A DNA stretch of 64,000 nt from Rhodoferax sp. GTDB taxonomy: Bacteria; Pseudomonadota; Gammaproteobacteria; Burkholderiales; Burkholderiaceae_C. A model generated the notes under the pieces. That model made no database searches. It had not been told where the DNA came from and saw only the letters and a program-made list of their open reading frames with translations. The position numbers and the translations under genes are program-made. Location: assembly GCA_031291305.1 (NCBI GenBank), contig JARLJH010000023.1, positions 62,001 through 126,000 of the forward strand, written 5' to 3'. Positions 41,647 to 50,243 of this stretch are shown one piece after another; the first letter of the stretch is position 1; every line of letters starts with the position of its first letter.

Positions 41647-43802
41647 CAGCTCACCTCTTGGGAAGAACGCGCTTGCTGGCTCGGGAGTCGGCGCAGTTCT
41701 TCGAAAATTTCTTTCTGCGACAGGGTGCTCAGATCAATGATTTCCCGCGCCTGGGCGACGTAGTAGGCGAGCTGTTCATCACTGCGCAGCATGGATTTGT
41801 CCAGGGCCGCTTCGATGCGTTGCAGATGGGCCACCAAACTCTCATTGGCCGCACTGAAGGCTTGCACCGCAAAGCTGAAGGTTTCGCCCAGACTCGACAC
41901 TTCAACCGCGCCACCCGTCACCTGGGCGGCGATGTCGCCGAGTTTGCTGGTCTCCGACTCAAGCCGCTGTGCAAACTGGCTACCCACTTGATCAAGCGCT
42001 GCCGCAGACGTGGTCACCAAGGTGTCGATGACCGCGCGCTGTTCAGAAGAGGCATGATGAATTTCCGCCAGCAGTGAATTCAGGGTTTCCAGGATGCGAC
42101 TGCGCTCTTGCAGCAGCTCGTTGTCACGCGCGATGCCGCTGGACATTTCCTGCCGCAGTTGCCCAATGACTTCGGCCGCGGCGCGCGGCGCTTCGGAGGC
42201 GGTTTCTATCAATCGTTTGATTGGGTCTTCCAGCGCGGTACCCAGGTGGGTCAAATGGCGGGTCACCACCGTCTGCAAGTCAGTCAGCCTCTCGACTGCA
42301 GCGTGGCCACGTTGGGCTTCTTCATCCCGCAGGGAGCTGAGTTCGCTTTGCATCAGGCTGGTCAGCTGGTTCATGCGCGCGGTGTGTTGATGGGCGGCAT
42401 CGGTTTCTGCCGCCAGGCGCGTGCTGACCAGCTTGTCCACACTGGCCATCAGTTGGCTGATCTCGCCCAGCGTGTTGCTGGCCGTCAACTGGGCCTGCTG
42501 GGTGATCTCTTGGGCGGTGGCGGTGAGTGTGGTGCAAATCTGTTGCTGTTGGGCGTGCGTCTGCTCGTCGGCTTGTTGCCATTCATGCTGCAGCGTCGTC
42601 GCCACGGAGGATAGGGTTGTTTGCCATGCCTGTTGGCGTCGCTCGTCGGATAAAGCCTGTTGTGTCAGCAGCTGGGTGTGTCCGTTGGAGATGGCGCTCA
42701 GCAGCGACTCGGAACTCTGCTGGGCTTTGTCGCTGAACGCATTCAACGAATCTCCCAGGGCGCTGGCCATGCTGGTGTTGCTGCGCTCATGGTTGGCCAG
42801 TGCGGCTGTCCACGCCTGTGTCACCGTGGCCGTGGTGGCTCCAAGTTGTGACGACAGCCCATCGACCTGGGTTTGTGCTGCCTCGATCATGCGTTGGTGC
42901 ATCAAGCGCGCTTCTTGCGCCAGCCCGGCCATGGTGGTTTCGATCACGGGTTGGAGCCGTTCGCCCGCCGTCTGGGCACTTTGCGTCAAGGATTGCGCCA
43001 CAGAGGCGGCCAGATCGCGGTACATGCCTTTGACCTCGTGATGAAAGCTGTTCTGGTGGGTGAGCAATTGCTCGTTCAACTGCTGGCTGCTGCGTTCCAT
43101 CTGCGTCATCATGGCCTGCAATTGGGTCACCACTTCAGGCAAGGCCTGGGCCTGAGAGCGCAACGCTTGGTATGCCTCCTGGCGCTGCTGCTTGAGGGAG
43201 AAGCCGCGCAAGCGGTTGCCAATGTGGGTGTCCAGCAGTTGCGCGACCTGCATCCGCTCACGGCGGCTCAGGGCCGACATCAGGCCCAGCATGGCCGATG
43301 CCGCCACCCCCGCCACTGACGTGCCAAACGCCAGGCCCAAACCCTTGATCGGTGCGGCCAGTGCAGTGCGGATGGTCTGCAGGTCGGTGGTTCCTTCCAA
43401 CGAAAAAGCGGCGCCATTGAGGGTGACGACCATGCCGAGAAACGTTCCCAACATCCCCAACATCACCAGCAACCCCACCAGATAAGGCGTAAGCGCCGGA
43501 GCGGGCAAGCCGATACGGTCGCCTTCAATGCGCAGGCGAACCGGGTTCTGCAGCGATGCTGGCACACCAGCCAGCCAGTCACCCAGGTCACTGAGTTGCT
43601 CTGGAATGGCTGCCAGCGCGGCGGACAAGGACGCGCTTTCCTGGCGGAACTGGCGCAGTTCAAGGGCGCCAAACAGATAGACCGCCCCGATGATCGTAGT
43701 CATCATCAGCGCCAGGACGTGACCGCCGATAAATCCGGCGCCAACCCACAGGATCGCGGCCAAACCCAGAAAGAAAGCGATGGAAAACAAATGTCGATTC
43801 AT
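41646..43802 (-). CDS. DUF802 MotA/TolQ-like channel protein with long coiled-coil tail
   Basis: This 718 aa protein has membrane helices near 5-23, 28-46, 104-127 and 152-178. The last pair holds LVMLGMLGTFLGMV and AFGTSVAGVAASAML, the MotA/TolQ/ExbB/ZorA core. From about residue 185 to 700 it is a Gln/Ala/Ser-rich helical region with heptad character and no other fold. A proton channel with a cytoplasmic coiled-coil of some 500 residues resembles ZorA of the Zorya defence system, but it lies in a different operon. It overlaps the DUF3348 gene by 4 bp. Confidence 0.88.
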   Translation of the reverse strand: MNRHLFSIAFFLGLAAILWVGAGFIGGHVLALMMTTIIGAVYLFGALELRQFRQESASLSAALAAIPEQLSDLGDWLAGVPASLQNPVRLRIEGDRIGLPAPALTPYLVGLLVMLGMLGTFLGMVVTLNGAAFSLEGTTDLQTIRTALAAPIKGLGLAFGTSVAGVAASAMLGLMSALSRRERMQVAQLLDTHIGNRLRGFSLKQQRQEAYQALRSQAQALPEVVTQLQAMMTQMERSSQQLNEQLLTHQNSFHHEVKGMYRDLAASVAQSLTQSAQTAGERLQPVIETTMAGLAQEARLMHQRMIEAAQTQVDGLSSQLGATTATVTQAWTAALANHERSNTSMASALGDSLNAFSDKAQQSSESLLSAISNGHTQLLTQQALSDERRQQAWQTTLSSVATTLQHEWQQADEQTHAQQQQICTTLTATAQEITQQAQLTASNTLGEISQLMASVDKLVSTRLAAETDAAHQHTARMNQLTSLMQSELSSLRDEEAQRGHAAVERLTDLQTVVTRHLTHLGTALEDPIKRLIETASEAPRAAAEVIGQLRQEMSSGIARDNELLQERSRILETLNSLLAEIHHASSEQRAVIDTLVTTSAAALDQVGSQFAQRLESETSKLGDIAAQVTGGAVEVSSLGETFSFAVQAFSAANESLVAHLQRIEAALDKSMLRSDEQLAYYVAQAREIIDLSTLSQKEIFEELRRLPSQQARSSQEVS

Positions 43803-44572
43803 GGGTGTTGGGCCATTTCATGGTTGAGGGCTTCGATGAGCCCCAATGTGGGTTCCAGGCGAGCGTCGAGCTCGGCGCGCAGAACGACTTGAAATTCTTG
43901 CCAGAAACGGGTAATCCAGGCCCCGGCTGTTGTCCCTGGCGCGGGGTTGTCGGCCTCTGGGGTGTCAGCCAGCGCCTGCTGATGGATTTGGTGCAGTTGT
44001 TCAAATCTCTTTTCCAAGAGCGAGGGGACTCTTGAGAACAACTTGCGCTCATGATCACCCAGTGAACTGTCGAACACCGCATCCAAGGCGGCAAGCTTGG
44101 CAAACGTGGGGGACGTTTTGGCCAGCACGTCTCGCACTTTGACGCGAAAGGGGTGAATGCTGGCCTCCATCTCGCGCTGATGGGCAGAATAGTAGCGACG
44201 GTAGGGGGCATAGCTGGTGGCGAGGTCCATGGGCTCGTCTCTAGGCGTGGATGTTGCGCTGCGTCGCGTGCTGGAAAGTATGGTGGACTCAGTCGGCGCA
44301 TCCAAGGTCCCCAGGCGTGTGCGCAGGTGAGCGAACTCTTCGTCCAAGGTGACTTTCCCCGTCGGTCCAGGCTGCGAGCGCGACGTGGTAGCGACTGAGG
44401 CGTGCACCGCATGCAGCGTGATAGCGCCATCCAGACTCAGCCACGCGCCCAGTTTTTCTGCAAAGGCGACGCCTGGCTCGACCGCCTCCACCAGCGCCAA
44501 GTCCGACAGGGTGCGAATGAGGTTTGAGCTGTGAAAGTTTTTACGCGTCGATGCTTGCGGCATAGAAGACAT
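43799..44572 (-). CDS. DUF3348 family protein, first gene of the motor-like operon
   Basis: This 257 aa cytoplasmic protein begins KNFHSSNLIRTLSDLALVE and then LGAWLSLDGAITLHAVH, the conserved DUF3348 N-terminus. A charged helical part contains APYRRYYSAHQREMEASIHPFR, and the C-terminus has FWQEFQVVLRAELDARLEPTLGLIEAL. No catalytic motif is visible. It always seems to travel with DUF802, OmpA and DUF2894 in Burkholderiales, from memory. The start is ambiguous among ATGs 44572 and 44563. Confidence 0.82.
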   Translation of the reverse strand: MSSMPQASTRKNFHSSNLIRTLSDLALVEAVEPGVAFAEKLGAWLSLDGAITLHAVHASVATTSRSQPGPTGKVTLDEEFAHLRTRLGTLDAPTESTILSSTRRSATSTPRDEPMDLATSYAPYRRYYSAHQREMEASIHPFRVKVRDVLAKTSPTFAKLAALDAVFDSSLGDHERKLFSRVPSLLEKRFEQLHQIHQQALADTPEADNPAPGTTAGAWITRFWQEFQVVLRAELDARLEPTLGLIEALNHEMAQHP

Positions 44573-45170
44573 TCATTCAAATCAAAATTCGGATGGGGTG
44601 ACCACATGGACACCCGTTGATGGGCTTGCACACTCGATGTTTGAAAGGCTCGACTGATCTGCCAACTCTGGTTGGAGATGGCGCCAAAATGGCTGCATGG
44701 GCCAGTCAGCTCAACACTGACTCTTCAATAGCCAGCAAATCAGGGAGGGTTGGGGCGTTGTTGACACCAGGGACATCAACCGCCAAATCACACAGACTTG
44801 TGTGAAAGCGGTGATTTTACCTGTCGTGCCCAGCTTGCGTGTGAGCGTGGAGTCAAACGATGCGCTCTTGCGCTGACGTTATCTCGGACATTGCCAATGT
44901 CGATACGGTCCGATGAGCACTTTGCGCGTCCGTACTACTCGTAGGGAACGCGGCCTCATCACGAAGTTCCTATGCCATTGAAAGTGCGCCCGATCAAACT
45001 ACCAACGGGCGTAATTCCCAGCACGCTGGGCGCTTGCTCTATTTCAAGCACAGGACGACGACGGTTAACCAGTCTTCAACCTTCATTGACACCCCGGTGT
45101 CTTCATCACGGACCGATGGGCCAGGGATTTCAACCGGCAAAAGAGTGGGTTCGCGAGGTAAGTGCTGATG
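44573..45170. other. 598-bp gap without a recognisable gene
   Basis: This space separates the starts of the DUF3348 operon (transcribed leftward) from the end of dctM. Short plus-strand ORFs (for example 44617-44805) have no ribosome binding site and no recognisable product. It probably contains the promoter for the DUF3348 operon near 44573-44700. I see no clear hairpin, repeat or RNA gene. Confidence 0.5.
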
Positions 45171-46475
45171 TCAGCGGTAAAACAATGTAGGTAGCCACAG
45201 AGTGAGCGGTGGCCAGAGCGCAGCAATCAGCAAATCGATCAGCGCCACGATCACCAGCGGCATCACCGCGCGCGAAATCTTGCCCAGAGAGATACCCGCG
45301 ATGCTGCAACTGACAAACAGGCAGATGCCCACCGGCGGCGTCAACATGCCAATGGCTAAGTTCACCACCACCAGCACGCCAAACTGCACCGGGTCCACCT
45401 GCATCTGCGGTGTCAGCAGGGCCAGAACCGGTACCAGCAGCAGCAGCGCCGCCGTGGTTTCCATCACGCAACCCACCACCAGCAGTAACCCCATGACCAG
45501 CAACAGCAAGCCGGTGGGTGGCAGAGACAGCGAGTTCACAAACACGTCCAGCAGGCTCGATGCCTGCTGCATGGCCAGCAGCCAGCCAAAAATCTTCGCC
45601 ATGGCAATGATGAACAGGATGCCACCCGCCGCCACCTGTGACTTGATGATCAGGCCGGGCAGGTCTTTCCAGGCCAGTTCGCGGTTGATCAAGGTGCCCA
45701 CCAGCAGGGCGTAAAACACCGCCAGCGCGGCGGCTTCGGTCACCGTCACGACGCCGCTCAGAATACCGCCCAGCACCACCACTGGCGCACCGATGGACCA
45801 GAACGCCGCCTTGCCCGTGGTCGCCACCTCGCGCCAGGTGAAGGGCACACGCTCGCCGTACCCTTTGCGCCACGAGAGCCAGACCGCAATGGCGATGAAA
45901 GACAAGCCCATCAACACGCCCACGAACATGCCTCCGGCAAACAATTGCGAAGTCGAGATGTTGGTCATGAAGCCAAAAATCACCATCGGAATCGATGGCG
46001 GGATGATGATGCCAATCGACCCGCCTGCCGCCACCACGGCCGCCGCAAAGGCGGGTGGGTAACCCTGGCGGATCATGGCCGGGATCACCACCGCACCAAT
46101 CGCCGCCGTATCGGCCGCCGCTGAGCCCGAAATGCCCGCGATGATCATCGACGCCACAATCGCCGCCGCGGCCAGCCCGCCCGGCGCCCAGCCCACCAGG
46201 CTGTTGCAAAATTCAATCAGACGGCGCGATATGCCACCCACCTCCATGATGGAGCCGGCAATCATGAACAGCGGCACCGCCAACAGGTCGAATGAATCGA
46301 CGCCGGAAAACAGTTGCTGCACGATGGTTTGCCCCAGCGCCGCCAGCGTGGCGCTGTCGGGGAATACGCCCGGCGTCACGATCAGGCCAATGGCGGGCAG
46401 ACCAATCGACAGGGCAATAGGCAAGCCCAGCGCCATCAGCGCAAACATCAGGCCAAACAGCAGGATGATGATCAT
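45171..46475 (-). CDS. dctM: TRAP transporter large permease (DctM)
   Basis: This 434 aa inner-membrane protein with about twelve hydrophobic segments drives Na+- or proton-coupled uptake with DctQ and DctP. GISGSAAADTAAIGAVVIPAM and IGIIIPPSIPMVIFG are highly conserved DctM stretches, as is LTPPVGICLF. It overlaps dctQ by 4 bp. Confidence 0.95.
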   Translation of the reverse strand: MIIILLFGLMFALMALGLPIALSIGLPAIGLIVTPGVFPDSATLAALGQTIVQQLFSGVDSFDLLAVPLFMIAGSIMEVGGISRRLIEFCNSLVGWAPGGLAAAAIVASMIIAGISGSAAADTAAIGAVVIPAMIRQGYPPAFAAAVVAAGGSIGIIIPPSIPMVIFGFMTNISTSQLFAGGMFVGVLMGLSFIAIAVWLSWRKGYGERVPFTWREVATTGKAAFWSIGAPVVVLGGILSGVVTVTEAAALAVFYALLVGTLINRELAWKDLPGLIIKSQVAAGGILFIIAMAKIFGWLLAMQQASSLLDVFVNSLSLPPTGLLLLVMGLLLVVGCVMETTAALLLLVPVLALLTPQMQVDPVQFGVLVVVNLAIGMLTPPVGICLFVSCSIAGISLGKISRAVMPLVIVALIDLLIAALWPPLTLWLPTLFYR

Positions 46476-46975
46476 TCTGCGTCCTCGTCAGTTGACTTGG
46501 GGGCGCTTTTGCGCCGTGTCATATCCGTCAGGATGTGTATCAAAAAGATAGCTCCAGACACAGGCACGACGGAGATAGGCAGCGACATGGGCATCTGAAT
46601 CGCGGTGGATGTCTGGTCCCAAGACTTGAGCGTGTAGATGACGCCATACCAGGTGATCAGGCCAAAGCAGCCCAACGTCAACGCTTGCAGGCTGCGGGTG
46701 ATGAGCCGCTCCACCAGCAGCCCGAAACGCGCACCAAAACCCGCCAGCCCGATGAAGTGCGCCCGCTTGTAAGCCACTGTGGCGCCTAAAAAGGTGGTGG
46801 CCACCAGCAGGTAACGGCCAACTTCTTCAGACCAGCTCAGCGAGTGCCCGGCGTAGCGCGCCAGCACCTGCACAAACAAAATCACGGAAATGGTCACGCC
46901 TGCCAGCAGCAGCAGGCGCTCGACCCAGTGGTTGAGCCAGTCGCTGATGGCCAAAAGCCGATGGTGAAAACTCAT
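46472..46975 (-). CDS. dctQ: TRAP transporter small permease (DctQ)
   Basis: This 167 aa protein has four membrane helices, starting at ATG 46975. ARYAGHSLSWSEEVGRYLLVATTFLGA is the classic DctQ signature, followed by AYKRAHFIG. The longer open frame to 47068 enters dctP and is not used. It lies 64 bp after dctP. Confidence 0.93.
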   Translation of the reverse strand: MSFHHRLLAISDWLNHWVERLLLLAGVTISVILFVQVLARYAGHSLSWSEEVGRYLLVATTFLGATVAYKRAHFIGLAGFGARFGLLVERLITRSLQALTLGCFGLITWYGVIYTLKSWDQTSTAIQMPMSLPISVVPVSGAIFLIHILTDMTRRKSAPKSTDEDAE

Positions 46976-47039
46976 GGATATTCCAGACGCAAAACGTCGG
47001 CGCAAACTGACCTTGCACCGCTCACTGTGGACGCAGGGG

Positions 47040-48020
47040 TTACTTGACCGTCTTGCGAATCTCGTCAACGATCTTCTTGGTGTCGCCGCTCAGAGACGCA
47101 TACACCGGCTCGGTCTTGGCGCGGAACGCGGCCAGATCGGGGTTCTCCACCACCTGCATGCCGGCGGCCTTCAGCGCAGCGAGCTGACTGGCTTCGTTGT
47201 CACGCACAAATTTGCGGCCAGCAAATGAAGCAGTGGCTGCAGCATCCATGAACACCTTGCGATCCGCTGCGGGCAGTCCGTCCATGAACGCCTTGCTGCC
47301 GACAAATAGCAGTGCCGAATAGACGTGGCGCGTCATGGTCAGGTACTTCTGGCCAGCTTCATTGAGCTTGGCCGCCGAAATCACCGAAATCGGATTTTCC
47401 TGCCCATCCAGCACGCCTTGCTGCAACTGCGTGGTGATGGGCCAGGCCATGGGCGTGGGGTTGGCACCAATGGCGCGCCAGATGGCCAGGTGCGTGGGCG
47501 ACTCCATAGTGCGGATCTTCATGCCTTTGAGATCATCCGGGCCTTTGACTGCATGTTTGGAGTTGGTGACATTGCGAAAACCGTTGTCCAGAAAGTGCAT
47601 GCCGACCAAGCCGGCCTTGTCAAAGCGCTTGAGCAAATCCTGGCCAATCGGGCCGTCCAGCACCTTGTCGGTGGCTTCATACGAGCTGAACAAGAAAGGC
47701 ATTTCCAGCGCCTTGATCTCAGGCACAAAGGCCTCAATCGGACCGGTGGTGCAAACGCTCATCTGCACCGTGCCCAACTGCAATTGCTGCAGCACCTGGG
47801 TTTCGCTGCCGAGTGCGGCCGAATGATGCACCACGATGTCGTATTTGCCGGGTAGCGCCTTGTCAACTTCTTCCTTGAACTTGTTGGCCGCGATGGTGTG
47901 GACAAACGCCGGGCCGGTAACGACGCCGATGTTGACCTGTACGGCGGCCAGCGTCGGCAAACTGAAAGCCAGACTGGCGGCGCAGGCCAGGCCAGCCAAG
48001 GTGCGGGAAATGTGTCTCAT
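47040..48020 (-). CDS. dctP: TRAP transporter substrate-binding protein (DctP)
   Basis: This 326 aa periplasmic protein has a Sec signal peptide (RHISRTLAGLACAASLAFSLPTLA). AAGGA lies upstream of ATG 48020. Family features are KIRTMESPTHLAIWRAIGANPTPMAW, with the carboxylate-binding arginine, and QQGVLDGQENPISVI. Substrates are usually C4-dicarboxylates or other organic acids, but the motif does not specify. It is the first gene of the TRAP operon. Confidence 0.94.
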   Translation of the reverse strand: MRHISRTLAGLACAASLAFSLPTLAAVQVNIGVVTGPAFVHTIAANKFKEEVDKALPGKYDIVVHHSAALGSETQVLQQLQLGTVQMSVCTTGPIEAFVPEIKALEMPFLFSSYEATDKVLDGPIGQDLLKRFDKAGLVGMHFLDNGFRNVTNSKHAVKGPDDLKGMKIRTMESPTHLAIWRAIGANPTPMAWPITTQLQQGVLDGQENPISVISAAKLNEAGQKYLTMTRHVYSALLFVGSKAFMDGLPAADRKVFMDAAATASFAGRKFVRDNEASQLAALKAAGMQVVENPDLAAFRAKTEPVYASLSGDTKKIVDEIRKTVK

Positions 48021-48144
48021 GCGGGTTCCTTGAAAAGTGGTAGGGCTCTTATCGCTGCCGAACGGGTCGGCAACGCTCATCGTGGTGAGCGCGCAATGAT
48101 AGCTTTTGGTGCGGGCCAACGACGTGGTTTGTCGGGGCGATGCA

Positions 48145-49146
48145 CTAAAACCGCTCATGTGGCGCCAGATAGCGCCATTGGCCCAACGGCAGGTTACCCA
48201 GCATCACTTGGCCAACACGCACGCGCTTCAGGCCCACCACTTTCAGGCCGACCAGCTCGCACATGCGCCGAATCTGCCGCTTCTTGCCCTCAGTCAACAC
48301 AAAGCGCAACTGCTCGGGGTTTTGCCATTCGACCTTGGCGCGCTGCAAGGCTTGCCCGTCCAGGCTCAGGCCATGGCGCAGCAGGGCCAGCTTGTCGGGC
48401 GGAAACACCGACTGCACATCCTGGCTGACGGGGTCGTCATCGTCAATACGGCTGAGTTGCGTCGGTGGCACCGGGCGGGCGGGCACGGGTGCTGAGGCAC
48501 TCGCCTGGCTGCGCGCCAATGGCCGCGCGGCGTGCGTGGCCGCTGCCGAGGTGGCCGCCAGCGTGTTGATCACGCCGGTGTAGATCACGCGTACCAGGTA
48601 TTCCTTCTCCATCGTGGCGTCTTCACCAATCAGCTGGCGCGCCACCCGGCCATCCTGTGTCAGTACCAAGAGACCGGTGGAATCAATGTCCAGCCGCCCG
48701 GCGGGCACCAGACTCTTGAGCTGACTCGGGTGAAAGAAGAAGCGCGCGTTGTCTTCGGACCAGCGGTTTTGCGGCTGTACCAGCGTGATGGCGGGCTGGT
48801 GGCCGTCCTCGGCCTGGCCGCTCACCAGGCCCAGCGGCTTGTTGATCAGCACCGTGACTTGTTTGGCCTGCGCACCTTTGGCCTGTTTGTCGATTTCGAT
48901 CTTCACGTCAGGCGTGACCTGCATGCCCATTTCAGCCACCTTGCCGTTGACCTTGACCCAACCCTTGCCAATCCACTCGTCGGCTTCGCGGCGCGAGGCT
49001 AGGCCGAGCTCGGCCATACGCTTGTTCAGCCGCAGGGTGCCGTTGGCGCCGTGCGCAGCGGTGTTGCTTTGCCCGGCAGGGATGGGTGCCTTGGCGGGTG
49101 GCGGTGCCGCACGGCGGAAAACGGGGGGCTTGGGAGGAGTTGTCAT
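48145..49146 (-). CDS. RsuA/RluF-family pseudouridine synthase
   Basis: This 333 aa protein has an S4 RNA-binding domain (about 38-85, LRLNKRMAELGLASRREADEWI) and a catalytic domain with the active-site aspartate in AGRLDIDSTGLLVLTQDG. EGKKRQIRRMCELVGLKV completes the fold. The order resembles RluF, which modifies 23S rRNA. A 45-residue Ala/Pro/Ser-rich insertion (about 193-240) interrupts the catalytic domain between EYLVRV and LRHGLSLDG, which is unusual. The N-terminus is Pro/Ala-rich. Confidence 0.9.
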   Translation of the reverse strand: MTTPPKPPVFRRAAPPPAKAPIPAGQSNTAAHGANGTLRLNKRMAELGLASRREADEWIGKGWVKVNGKVAEMGMQVTPDVKIEIDKQAKGAQAKQVTVLINKPLGLVSGQAEDGHQPAITLVQPQNRWSEDNARFFFHPSQLKSLVPAGRLDIDSTGLLVLTQDGRVARQLIGEDATMEKEYLVRVIYTGVINTLAATSAAATHAARPLARSQASASAPVPARPVPPTQLSRIDDDDPVSQDVQSVFPPDKLALLRHGLSLDGQALQRAKVEWQNPEQLRFVLTEGKKRQIRRMCELVGLKVVGLKRVRVGQVMLGNLPLGQWRYLAPHERF

Positions 49147-49202
49147 AGTATGAAATAAATAGCGTATAGCCCTTTGTTTATCTGGGCATGAAGCATATTT
49201 TT
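49146..49202. repeat. Dispersed palindrome, copy 5
   Basis: The sequence agcgtatagccctttgtttatctgggcatgaagcat matches the repeat family. It lies immediately upstream of the pseudouridine synthase start, where its outer arm touches the ATG, in the 191-bp gap to the Crp-family gene. Confidence 0.5.
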
Positions 49203-49337
49203 CTTGTAAATTGTTTGGGAATCGCCAGGGATCTGATGGCGCTTTCAGAAAAGAGTCAGTAGCAGATTATGCGGTGCCGCTGAGCCGTCGTCGTGCATGG
49301 AGCGCTGTCGCCGCAGCTGCATGTCATGGCCAAAAGT

Positions 49338-50054
49338 CTAAAACGCTCCGCTGCGCAGCGCCTGCAGGTTCACCACCCGCAGGCCGCCGTATTCCACCGC
49401 AATCGCCCCCTGGGCGGCCAGCGTGGTCAGCGCCTCGTTCACACGCTGGCGCGACAGGCCGACCAGGTAGGCCAGCTCCTGCTGGGTGATCCGTAGCACG
49501 GCACCCAGGCCTGGGTAGAGCACCGGGTTGAACAGGGCCGCCAAGCTGCGTGCCACGCGAATGTCGGGGTTGCTCATGCGGTCGATCTCGCGCGCAGCAA
49601 TGAACTGGCCCAGGCGCTCGTTGAGCTGTTTCATCACAAAGCGGTTGAAGCCAATCGAGTGGTCCAGCAGCCAGTGAAAGGTGTCCACATGCAGCCCCGC
49701 CACCATGCTTTTGCGCAGGGCCTGGATGTTGTAGCGGTAGGCCTCCCGCTTCAGGGCAGTTCCTTCACCGAACCAGCCACCCGGCGGAATCCCGGTGAAG
49801 GTCATGGTCTGGCCCTCGGCGTTGTCGGTACTCATCTTCAGCAGGCCATCGACAACGCCAAACCAGTAGGTCACCGGCCGACCGGTCCGGCAGATGTACT
49901 CACCACTGTGGGCATCGGAAATTTTGAGGTCTTCCACCGCCCGATCACGTTCTTCAGGCAGCAGCAATTTCAGCCAGGGAATCACGCTGAGCTCCGTGGC
50001 GGTCAGTGGGCGCCGTCTTTGGAAAAGCGTCGCATCAGGAGGGGGCGGGGGCAT
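49338..50054 (-). CDS. Crp/Fnr family transcriptional regulator
   Basis: This 238 aa regulator has a cyclic-nucleotide-binding-like beta-roll (about 40-140, with GGWFGEGTALKREAYRYNIQAL) and a C-terminal winged helix (RITQQELAYLVGLSRQRVNEALTTL). ATG 50054 has AAAGG nine bases upstream. It lacks the Fnr cysteines. It diverges from the acyl-CoA ligase operon, with a palindrome between them, and so probably controls that operon and itself. Confidence 0.9.
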   Translation of the reverse strand: MPPPPPDATLFQRRRPLTATELSVIPWLKLLLPEERDRAVEDLKISDAHSGEYICRTGRPVTYWFGVVDGLLKMSTDNAEGQTMTFTGIPPGGWFGEGTALKREAYRYNIQALRKSMVAGLHVDTFHWLLDHSIGFNRFVMKQLNERLGQFIAAREIDRMSNPDIRVARSLAALFNPVLYPGLGAVLRITQQELAYLVGLSRQRVNEALTTLAAQGAIAVEYGGLRVVNLQALRSGAF

Positions 50055-50135
50055 CTGTTGCCTTTGTGAATGGGCAGAAAACGCTGGCAAGGGCCTTGGC
50101 TCGACAGGGAAAACACCTATCGAGAAACGTCTGAA

Positions 50136-50153
50136 TTGTCGTCCAAATGACAA
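50136..50153. promoter_or_regulatory. Candidate Crp-family operator in the divergent intergenic region
   Basis: TTGTC-N8-GACAA forms a perfect inverted repeat. Counted as TGTCG-N6-TGACA it has the spacing of Crp/CooA sites. It lies about 82 bp from the regulator start and about 90 bp from the ligase start. A partial second copy (gacgacaa) follows at about 50180. Confidence 0.5.
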
Positions 50154-50243
50154 CTTAACGTCAAACTGCTGCCTATCATGACGACAAATCAACAAGCCGC
50201 CTCATCGGGTGAAGCTTGACCGGCACTGGAGACAAGACAAGCC

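Noticed and set aside
40269-44572. A canonical Zorya defence system
   Set aside because: The ZorA/ZorB-like pair is present, but no zorC, zorD helicase or zorE nuclease lies within the flanks; the partners are DUF3348 and DUF2894.
44617-44805. Small plus-strand ORF in the 598-bp gap
   Set aside because: It has no ribosome binding site or recognisable sequence, and its codon use is unlike the neighbouring genes.
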